Assembly (NCBI GenBank): GCA_036556965.1
Contig: DATBIO010000239.1
Span: 1-21,222, forward strand
DNA: 21,222 nucleotides
Direction of reading: 5' to 3'
Source of the DNA: DATBIO01 sp036556965
GTDB lineage: Bacteria; Acidobacteriota; Vicinamibacteria; Fen-336
In this document: positions 1 through 6,059 of the stretch, in pieces
Numbering within the stretch: the first letter of the stretch is position 1
How the letters are laid out: each line of letters begins with the position of its first letter
Program-made: the position numbers and the translations under genes
The notes under the pieces: generated by a model
Databases searched by the model: none
What the model was told of the DNA's origin: nothing
What the model saw: the letters and a program-made list of their open reading frames with translations, nothing else

Positions 1-2
1 CC

Positions 3-1721
3 ACCTACGCCGTGCGCGCCCACAGGGCGCTGCGGGTGCGCGGGCTGCTCCACCGCACCGCGCGCCACGCGCTGGCGCGCGGCACCATCCTCGGCGTCGT
101 GGTCCTGCCCCTGGTCGCGCTGGCCACGCACCTCTACCTGAACCGCGCGCAGACACTCACCGCGCTGGTCTCGGGAGGGCAGGGCGCGGCGCTGCTCTTC
201 CTGCTGGGGGGCGGGCTGGCCGTCCTCGCCTGCCGCCGGCCGCTCCTGCGCGCGGTGGACCGTGCCTTCGTGGGCTCGCCCCGCAACCCGAGCCGGGGCC
301 TGGCCGGGGCCCGGGCGAGCCTGCACGCCGCCCGCACCTTCGACGAGGGGGTAGACGTGCTGTGCGCCGAGCTGGCGCGACGCACGGGCGCGGAGCAGCC
401 CTTCTGCCTGCTGCGCAGCGCGGACGGCGGAGGCTTCGCGCCCGCGCGCGGCCTGGGCCGCAACCTCGCTGCCGGCTCGGCCCTGGTGGCGCTGGCCGAC
501 CACGACGCGGCCATCGTGGTGGATCCCGGCACATCGGGCTCGCTGTTCGCTCTGCTTCCCGAGGGCGACCGCCAGTGGATCGTGGACACGGGCGCCAGTG
601 TCGTCGTCCCCCTGCGCCGCGACAGCGGGGACCTGCGCGGGTTCCTGGCCCTGGGCCGCAAGAAGAGCGAGATGCCCTTCACCACCGACGACTGCTCGGC
701 GGCGGAGACGCTGTGCGCGGCGGCCGCCATCGCCCTCGACCGCCTGGCCGGGGGCGCGCCGCCGTGGCCGGCGCCGCAGGAGGCGGACGCGCCCGGCCGA
801 GAGTGCCGCCGCTGCCGGCGCGTGCTGGACGGGGGCGGCGCCGCCTGCGACTGCGGGGGCGAGACGGTCCCCGCGGCCATCCCCGCCGTCCTGAACGGCA
901 AGTTCCGTCTGGAGAAGGTGGCGGGGCGCGGCGGGATGGGCGTGGTGTACGCGGCGCGCGACCTGAGCCTGGGACGTGCGGTGGCGCTCAAGACCCTGCC
1001 CCGGCTCTCCGCGGACCTCTCGCTGCGGCTGCGGCAGGAGGCGCGCGCCATGGCCTCCCTCATGCACCCCCACCTGGCCCTGATCTTCGGGGCCGAGACC
1101 TGGCGGGGAGTGCCCGTGCTCGTGCTCGAGTACCTCGCCGGGGGCACGCTGGCCGACCGGATGTCGGGACGGCTCGCCGCCGCGGAGGCCGTGGCGGTGG
1201 CCCGCGACGTGGCCCTCGCTCTCCAGGCCCTGCACCGGGAGGGCCTCGTGCACCGCGACGTGAAGCCGAGCAACGTCGGCTTCACCGAGCGCGGCGTGGT
1301 GAAGCTGCTCGACTTCGGCCTGGCCCAGCTCCTCGAGCCAGGGGGCGGGACGGCCCTGGGCGGTCCCGTGGTCCGGCCCGGCGCGCGCGCGGAGCTCACC
1401 CCGCACGACCGGGTGGTGGGGACGCCGCTGTACCTCTCGCCCGAGGCGCTGGCCGGACGGCCCCCGTCGCCGGCGCAGGACGCCTGGGCGCTGGGCCTCG
1501 TCCTGCACGAAGCCATCGCCGGGCGGCACCCCTGCCACGACGGCGGCGGTGACGTGCGCTGGTCCGACCTCGGGCGCACGCCGCCCGACGTGCGCGAGTG
1601 GGCGCCGGACTGCCCGCCCGGAGTGGCCCGCCTCCTGGGCGAGCTCCTGGCCGCGGACCCCCGCCGCCGCCTCTCCGGCATGGACGACGTCGTGGCGCGC
1701 CTGGGCGCCGAGGTCGGCTGA
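3..1721 (+). CDS. Membrane-anchored sensor Ser/Thr protein kinase (5'-partial)
   Basis: This is the 3' part of a Hanks-type Ser/Thr kinase gene. A GTG at 12 exists, but the frame is open to the window edge and the first residues (TYAVRAHRALRVR) match the end of the membrane sensor region usual in some histidine kinases, so the gene most likely starts upstream. Counting from the GTG at 12, hydrophobic segments lie at about 24-42 and 53-72. A GAF-like region spans about 105-245, and a short zinc ribbon has C265/C268 and C279/C281. The kinase domain runs from about 290 to the end: glycine loop GRGGMG (305-310), lysine K327 in VALK, catalytic HRD (414-416), DFG at 434 and an SPE motif. The layout suggests signal sensing through the membrane/GAF part and output by phosphorylation. 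The next gene begins 64 nt downstream. The kinase call is firm, the ligand unknown. Confidence 0.9.
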   Translation, partial: TYAVRAHRALRVRGLLHRTARHALARGTILGVVVLPLVALATHLYLNRAQTLTALVSGGQGAALLFLLGGGLAVLACRRPLLRAVDRAFVGSPRNPSRGLAGARASLHAARTFDEGVDVLCAELARRTGAEQPFCLLRSADGGGFAPARGLGRNLAAGSALVALADHDAAIVVDPGTSGSLFALLPEGDRQWIVDTGASVVVPLRRDSGDLRGFLALGRKKSEMPFTTDDCSAAETLCAAAAIALDRLAGGAPPWPAPQEADAPGRECRRCRRVLDGGGAACDCGGETVPAAIPAVLNGKFRLEKVAGRGGMGVVYAARDLSLGRAVALKTLPRLSADLSLRLRQEARAMASLMHPHLALIFGAETWRGVPVLVLEYLAGGTLADRMSGRLAAAEAVAVARDVALALQALHREGLVHRDVKPSNVGFTERGVVKLLDFGLAQLLEPGGGTALGGPVVRPGARAELTPHDRVVGTPLYLSPEALAGRPPSPAQDAWALGLVLHEAIAGRHPCHDGGGDVRWSDLGRTPPDVREWAPDCPPGVARLLGELLAADPRRRLSGMDDVVARLGAEVG

Positions 1722-1785
1722 AGCCATGTTCGATCGGGGCTCTCGCGACGTTCTCTCCTGTGTAAGGCATTGAGGAGGACCGCGC

Positions 1786-2223
1786 ATGCCCATCAACGCC
1801 GCGGCGGCCGTCGCCCTCGACCACGCGCTGGGCTGGATGGTGGAGGCGGCCGCGCCGTGGAGCACCCCGGGAGCCGTGAAGGAGTGGGTCCGCACGCAGT
1901 TCGAGGAGGACTTCGACGAGGAGATCAGGAGCCTCGACGAGTGGCAGAGGTGGCGGCCGCTGCTGAACCGCCTGTTCCGCTACGTCGGGGCCGTGGCCGC
2001 GCTGGTGGCCGAGGTCGAGGCGGGCCCCGCGGGCTCGCCCGGCGAGCTGAAGGAGTGGCACGTCGCGCTGGCCATCGTGATCGTCAAGACCATCTGCCCG
2101 GGCGAGCCCGTGCACAAGGGGAAGATCTGCAAGAAGGCCGTCGCCGGCGCCGCCGAGCTCGTCGCCTCCCTGCGGCAGATGCTCCTGGACAGCGGGCGGA
2201 GGGTGGCCGGCCTGGTGGGTTGA
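1786..2223 (+). CDS. Unrecognised helical 145-aa protein
   Basis: I do not recognise this family. The ATG at 1786 follows a strong ribosome binding site (GAGGAGG, 1770-1776). The protein looks mostly alpha-helical, with an acidic stretch (FEEDFDEEIRSLDEW) near residues 44-58 and a helix-rich, weakly hydrophobic C-terminal half with two cysteines (TICPGE and GKICKK). There is no signal peptide or clear membrane helix. It is the first gene of a same-strand row leading to an SGNH hydrolase and two serine proteases. An adaptor, regulator or chaperone for those enzymes is possible from position only. Third-position GC bias and the good Shine-Dalgarno support a real gene. Confidence 0.75.
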   Translation: MPINAAAAVALDHALGWMVEAAAPWSTPGAVKEWVRTQFEEDFDEEIRSLDEWQRWRPLLNRLFRYVGAVAALVAEVEAGPAGSPGELKEWHVALAIVIVKTICPGEPVHKGKICKKAVAGAAELVASLRQMLLDSGRRVAGLVG

Positions 2224-2335
2224 GCGTGGGCAACGACGAGCCGGCCTTCGTGATCGGCCACCAGGGCGGGGAAGGTCCCCACCCGGGCCACCGGAGGCGG
2301 ACGGGCCACAGGGCGCGGAGGCGCGCGGAGGCGAC

Positions 2336-3235
2336 ATGGCGAAGGCGAAGAAGACCGGGGCGCGGCGCAAGGCGGGCGCGGCGGCGCAAGGCGAGGCGAG
2401 GGCCGCCCTCACCCTGGGCGTGGCGCGGGCGCGGCAGGTGATGCGGCAGCGCGAGCGCATGCGCACCCGCCTGCGCGCGGCGCCCCAGGGCCTGCTGGTG
2501 GCGGAGGGCGACTCCTGGTTCGACTACCCGTTCTTCGACATCCTGGAGAAGCTCGAGGACGAGCTGGGCTTCGACGTGGAGTCGGTGGCCCACAAGGGCG
2601 ACACCGTCGAGGAGATGGTGTACGACGACCACCAGCTCGCGAAGCTGGCGCGCCTGCTCGAGAAGATGGCCGCCCAGCGGCGCACCCCGCGCGCCATCCT
2701 GCTCTCCGGCGGGGGCAACGACATCGCGGGCGAGGAGTTCGCGGTGATGCTGAACCACCGGCGCTCCAGCCTGGACCGCATCGAGCCCAAGGTGGTGGAG
2801 GGGGTGATCCACTCGCGCCTGCGCACGGCGGTGATCGCCCTGGCGGGCGCGGTGACGGAGTTCTGCCGCCGCTTCTTCGGGGGCCCCCTGCCCATCGTCC
2901 TCCACGGCTACGACTACCCGGTGCCGGACGGGCGCGGGTACCTGGGCGGCTGGTGGGTGCTGCCGGGGCCCTGGCTCGCGCCGGGGTTCCAGCGCAAGGG
3001 CTACGAGGACGTGGCGGAGCGCACGGTGCTCATGGCCCGCCTCATCGACTCCTTCAACTCCATGCTGGCCACCGTCCCCGCCGTGAGCGGCCTCGGCCAC
3101 GTCGTCTACGTGGACCTGCGCGGCACCCTCTCCAACAAGCCGCAGTCGTACAAGACCTGGTGGAACGACGAGCTGCACCCCACGGAGCGCGGCTTCTCGG
3201 AAGTGGCCCGGCGCATCGGCCAGGCCATTCCCTGA
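2336..3235 (+). CDS. SGNH/GDSL-type hydrolase
   Basis: A 299-aa protein with the block pattern of SGNH hydrolases (esterase, lipase or acyl-hydrolase superfamily). Block I is GDSW with the likely nucleophile S60. A GGGND motif follows with N128 as oxyanion residue, and a C-terminal DELHP motif gives D278 and H281 as the rest of the triad. The first ~50 residues are Lys/Arg/Ala-rich (MAKAKKTGARRK) and not a signal peptide, so the protein appears cytoplasmic or exported by an unknown route. The ATG is preceded by GGAGGCGAC. It lies 112 nt after the 145-aa gene and 20 nt before the trypsin-like gene, consistent with an operon. The substrate cannot be read from sequence. It lacks the usual GDSL leucine (Trp instead), and the YDYPVPDG segment before the triad end resembles a subset of uncharacterised SGNH proteins. 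Confidence 0.88.
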   Translation: MAKAKKTGARRKAGAAAQGEARAALTLGVARARQVMRQRERMRTRLRAAPQGLLVAEGDSWFDYPFFDILEKLEDELGFDVESVAHKGDTVEEMVYDDHQLAKLARLLEKMAAQRRTPRAILLSGGGNDIAGEEFAVMLNHRRSSLDRIEPKVVEGVIHSRLRTAVIALAGAVTEFCRRFFGGPLPIVLHGYDYPVPDGRGYLGGWWVLPGPWLAPGFQRKGYEDVAERTVLMARLIDSFNSMLATVPAVSGLGHVVYVDLRGTLSNKPQSYKTWWNDELHPTERGFSEVARRIGQAIP

Positions 3236-3244
3236 GGGCTGCCC

Positions 3245-3253
3245 AGGAGGAGG
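3245..3253 (+). promoter_or_regulatory. Ribosome binding site deciding a TTG start
   Basis: The purine run AGGAGGAGG sits just upstream of TTG 3256, with the AGGAGG core 5 nt from the codon. It is the only strong Shine-Dalgarno sequence between the SGNH hydrolase stop (3235) and the protease domain, so it selects TTG 3256 over the in-frame GTG at 3268. Confidence 0.6.
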
Positions 3254-3255
3254 CA

Positions 3256-4212
3256 TTGGCGCGCACGGTGATCCTGGAGCAGGACGAGGCGAAGCTGCGG
3301 GCGGCCATCGCCCGCGCGGAGAAGGCGGCGCCGCGCGACGCCGCGCGGTTCCTCGAGGAGCTGATCGAGGGCTACCGCGGGGGCCCCGCCGCGCGCGGCC
3401 GGGCGCGGGCGGCGGCGCGGGCCCGCCCCCTTGCCTCCGCCATGGGCACGGACCGGCGCTACCTCGGCCACGCGCGCGCCCTGGTGCGGGGGGCCAAGGC
3501 CGGCATGCGGATAGTGGGCGGCCGGCCCGTCAAGAGCGGCGAGTTCGCCGACTGCGTGGCCGTGGGGTGCATCGGGGATTGGGTGTGCACGGGCACCCTG
3601 ATCGCGCCCCAGGCCGTGGTCACCGCGGGCCACTGCGCGCAGTGCGCGACGCGCGTCTTCTTCGGCACCGACGTGGACGGCGCGGGCGACGTGGTGGCGG
3701 TCAAGAAGGCCGTGCGCCACCCGCGCTACCACCAGGGCCGCCACAACGACCTGATGGTCCTCCTCCTGGCCAGGCCGGTGACCAAGGTGAAGGCGCGCAA
3801 GCTGGCCTCCGCCGCCCTCATCGCCAAGGCCACGGACGCGCGCCTGGTGGGCTTCGGCAACACCAACCTGGCGGGGACGCAGGGCTACGGGAAGAAGCGG
3901 CAGGTGGACGTCCCCGTGGTGTCGCCCGCCTGCCAGGGGGAGACGGACGGGGAGGACGACGACGCCACCTACGGCTGCGACCGGGGCTGGGAGATCGTGG
4001 CCGGGCGCCCGCTGCTGGAGCGGGACTCCTGCACCGGCGACAGCGGCGGTCCCCTGTACGTGGCCACCGCCGCCGGGGAGTGGCGGCTGGCGGGGGTGAC
4101 CTCGCGCGCCACCGACAGCGGCCAGCACGAGTGCGGCGACGGCGGCGTCTACGCCCGCATCGACCGCTACCGCGAGTGGCTCGCCGGCGTCCCCGGCGTG
4201 GCCCTGGCCTGA
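3256..4212 (+). CDS. Trypsin-like serine protease (S1), zymogen-type
   Basis: A 318-aa protein of the chymotrypsin/trypsin family. The triad is H126 (TAGHC), D165 (HNDLM) and S263 (GDSGGP). A charged 85-residue pro-region ends in R85, followed by IVGG at 86-89, the classical activation site where the freed Ile activates the enzyme. D257, six residues before the serine, is the trypsin S1-pocket aspartate, predicting cleavage after Lys/Arg and so possible self-activation. C111/C127, C226/C241 and C259/C293 match the conserved trypsin disulfides. No signal peptide is visible, which conflicts with disulfide use in the cytoplasm. The start is TTG 3256, chosen from its ribosome binding site; the longer frame back to 2953 overlaps the hydrolase gene. 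The subtilisin gene begins 11 nt downstream, supporting co-expression. Confidence 0.9.
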   Translation: MARTVILEQDEAKLRAAIARAEKAAPRDAARFLEELIEGYRGGPAARGRARAAARARPLASAMGTDRRYLGHARALVRGAKAGMRIVGGRPVKSGEFADCVAVGCIGDWVCTGTLIAPQAVVTAGHCAQCATRVFFGTDVDGAGDVVAVKKAVRHPRYHQGRHNDLMVLLLARPVTKVKARKLASAALIAKATDARLVGFGNTNLAGTQGYGKKRQVDVPVVSPACQGETDGEDDDATYGCDRGWEIVAGRPLLERDSCTGDSGGPLYVATAAGEWRLAGVTSRATDSGQHECGDGGVYARIDRYREWLAGVPGVALA

Positions 4213-4223
4213 GGGGCGCCGCC

Positions 4224-5600
4224 ATGCCGCGGCTGAAGATCTCGCCGGCCTTCGAGCGCTTCTTCGCGGACGGCCGTCCCGGCGACCGCCGCGAGGCCCT
4301 GGTGGTCTACCGCGTGCCCGAGCGCCGCGCTCCCTGGGCGGGCATGGCCACCGAGGCCCGCGGCAAGCGGGTCCCCCACAAGCACGACTACCTCAAGCAG
4401 CTGGCCCGCGAGCAGAGGCCGGTCGAGCAGAAGCTGATGGACTCCTACCGCCGGCAGGGCGTGCGCGCCCTCCCCCGCCGGGGGCGGAAGAAGGCGCTGC
4501 TCGTCGAGGACGTGGGGGGCTCCGCCCTGCCCGTGGTGTCGGTGGAGCTGACGCGCGGCATGCTGCCCGCCCTGGCCGCCAACCCCGACGTGGTGGCCAT
4601 CCTCCCCAACCAGCGCATCGAGCTGATCCGGCCCAAGGAGGTGGACTACGCGGCCCTCTCCGCGCGCGAGAGCAAGGACGGCCTGACCTGGGGCCTCAAG
4701 GACCTGCGGGTGCCCGAGCTGTGGAAGCGCACGCGCGGCAAGGGCATCAAGGTGGCGGTCCTCGACACGGGGGTCTACGCCGACCACCCCGCCCTGCGCG
4801 GGCGCGTGAAGGGCTTCGTGGTCGTGGACCCCCTGGGCCGGCGCATCGCCTCGAGCCCGGTCTTCGACTGCGGGTCCCACGGCACGCACGTGTGCGGGAC
4901 CATCGCGGGGGGGACGGCGGGCGGGGTGGCCATCGGCGTGGCGCCGCAGGCCTCCCTCTACGTGGCCGCCGTCCTCATCGGCGAGCCCACGCTGCAGACC
5001 CTGCTGGAAGGCATCGGCTGGGCCATCGAGCAGGGGGTGGACGTCGTGAACCTGTCGCTCGGGTTCACCTACTACGAGCCCATGTTCGCGGAGGTGTTCC
5101 GCCTGCTCCTGAGCCGGTACGGCATCGTGCCCGTGGTGGCGGTGGGCAACGAGAACCACGGCAACACCAGCTCCCCGGGCAACGCCTTCAACGCGTTCTC
5201 CGTGGGGGCGGTCGAGAAGGCGGGGGGCGGCCGGCGCGAGGTCCCGTTCTTCAGCAGCGGGGCCAGCCTCGTCTTCCCCGGCAGCGCGGAGGGCCAGCGC
5301 ATCGTGACCAAGCCCGACGTGGTGGCCCCCGGGGTCCAGGTCTTCTCCTGCATCCCTCCGGAGAAGAAGGCGGACGCCGTCTACGAGTACAGCTACATGG
5401 ACGGCACGTCGATGGCCACCCCGCACGTGGCGGGCGCGGTGGCCCTGCTCATGGCGGCGCGGCCCAGCGCCCCGCCCGAGGAGATCATGGCCGCCCTGCG
5501 CGCGACGGCCCGCCACCCGACGCCGGGCAAGGACCTGCGTCCCGACAACCGCTGGGGCTACGGCGCCATCCGCCCGCTGGAGGCCCTGAAAGCGCTCTGA
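4224..5600 (+). CDS. Subtilisin-like serine protease (S8)
   Basis: A 458-aa subtilase. The catalytic triad is D181 (VLDTGV), H219 (SHGTHV) and S396 (GTSMATPH), with oxyanion residue N309 in VGNEN. The catalytic domain spans about 160-455. The first ~135 residues form a pro-region that starts KISPAF and ends in a typical inhibitor-I9-like strand pattern (LAANPDVVAILPNQRIELI), which in this family folds the enzyme and blocks its active site until cleaved. A basic, low-conservation insert lies between the two parts of the pro-region (about 33-95). No signal peptide precedes it. The ATG follows GAGGGG, 11 nt after the trypsin-like gene. The small gene downstream resembles this pro-region, which ties the two together. 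Confidence 0.92.
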   Translation: MPRLKISPAFERFFADGRPGDRREALVVYRVPERRAPWAGMATEARGKRVPHKHDYLKQLAREQRPVEQKLMDSYRRQGVRALPRRGRKKALLVEDVGGSALPVVSVELTRGMLPALAANPDVVAILPNQRIELIRPKEVDYAALSARESKDGLTWGLKDLRVPELWKRTRGKGIKVAVLDTGVYADHPALRGRVKGFVVVDPLGRRIASSPVFDCGSHGTHVCGTIAGGTAGGVAIGVAPQASLYVAAVLIGEPTLQTLLEGIGWAIEQGVDVVNLSLGFTYYEPMFAEVFRLLLSRYGIVPVVAVGNENHGNTSSPGNAFNAFSVGAVEKAGGGRREVPFFSSGASLVFPGSAEGQRIVTKPDVVAPGVQVFSCIPPEKKADAVYEYSYMDGTSMATPHVAGAVALLMAARPSAPPEEIMAALRATARHPTPGKDLRPDNRWGYGAIRPLEALKAL

Positions 5601-5624
5601 AGCCGCGGCCCGGGTCCGCCCGGG

Positions 5625-5633
5625 TGCTACACT
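5625..5633 (+). promoter_or_regulatory. Possible extended -10 promoter element
   Basis: TGCTACACT fits the extended -10 form TGnTAnnnT and lies 12 nt upstream of GTG 5645, just after the subtilisin stop. No convincing -35 box is present. It could give a separate, nearly leaderless transcript for the pro-domain-like gene. Confidence 0.3.
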
Positions 5634-5644
5634 CCCTGCTGGCC

Positions 5645-6028
5645 GTGCGCACCAGCGTTGCCAAGCGCGTCGTGGAAGCGAAGATCAGCCCGGAGTTCGC
5701 GCAGCGCCTGGCCCGGCTGGGCCCCGACAAGCGGGTACGGGCCCTCCTGATGCTCGACGCCGATCCCCGGGGCGCGCCGCGTTCGCGCCGGCCCTCGGCG
5801 GCCGAGCGCACGCGCGCGGCGGAGAAGCTGGTGAAGGCGGCGGACCGCTACCTGCCCGAGATCGACCGCGTGCTCGAGCAGTACCAGGGCAAACGGCTGG
5901 CCGCGCGCGCCAACGCCCTGGGCGCCGTCCCCATCGTGGCCCCTGCCGCCGCCCTGCGCGCGCTGGCCGGCTCGGCCCACGTCACCGCCATCCTCGAGGA
6001 CCAGGAGATCTCGCTGCTGAAGGGCTAG
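5645..6028 (+). CDS. Stand-alone subtilase pro-domain-like protein (I9-like inhibitor or chaperone)
   Basis: A ~127-aa protein whose sequence parallels the pro-region of the adjacent subtilisin. It shares KISPxF near the start (KISPEF versus KISPAF) and the same ending, AALRALAGSAHVTAILEDQE versus the protease's GMLPALAANPDVVAILPNQR, with a charged helical stretch between. No protease domain follows. Single-domain I9 proteins are known as subtilase inhibitors and intramolecular-chaperone relatives, so regulation of the neighbouring S8 enzyme is a reasonable inference. The start is uncertain: GTG 5645 fits a -10-like box just upstream, GTG 5672 would place KISP at almost the same offset as in the protease, and GTG 5624 is also possible. 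None has a clear ribosome binding site. No signal peptide is seen. Confidence 0.72.
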   Translation: MRTSVAKRVVEAKISPEFAQRLARLGPDKRVRALLMLDADPRGAPRSRRPSAAERTRAAEKLVKAADRYLPEIDRVLEQYQGKRLAARANALGAVPIVAPAAALRALAGSAHVTAILEDQEISLLKG

Positions 6029-6040
6029 GCGGCGCCTTCC

Positions 6041-6054
6041 CCGGCGCGCGCCGG
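6041..6054. terminator. GC palindrome between convergent genes
   Basis: A perfect 14-nt palindrome, CCGGCGCGCGCCGG, occupies the 31-nt gap between the convergent stops at 6028 and 6060. There is no T-run on either side. It may serve as a bidirectional terminator or transcript end-stabiliser, but a short GC palindrome is not rare in DNA of this composition. Confidence 0.3.
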
Positions 6055-6059
6055 CCCCC

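Noticed and set aside
134..1681. A 515-codon minus-strand frame across the sensor kinase
   Set aside because: Ser/Arg/Pro-rich shadow with no motif; the plus strand has all kinase motifs.
2226..2441. Possible small gene from GTG 2226 between the 145-aa and SGNH genes
   Set aside because: It becomes Arg/Gly-rich low complexity and overlaps the SGNH gene by over 100 nt in another frame, and GTG 2226 has no convincing ribosome binding site.
2953..3255. Upstream extension of the trypsin-like gene to 2953
   Set aside because: It would overlap the SGNH hydrolase gene and its translation there is shadow-like; TTG 3256 has a strong ribosome binding site.
3567..4223. Upstream extension of the subtilisin gene to 3567
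   Set aside because: It would overlap the trypsin-like gene in another frame; ATG 4224 starts exactly where recognisable pro-region sequence begins.
6029..6059. GC palindrome as a protein-binding operator
   Set aside because: It sits between two convergent stops, not before any gene start, so a terminator role is more plausible.
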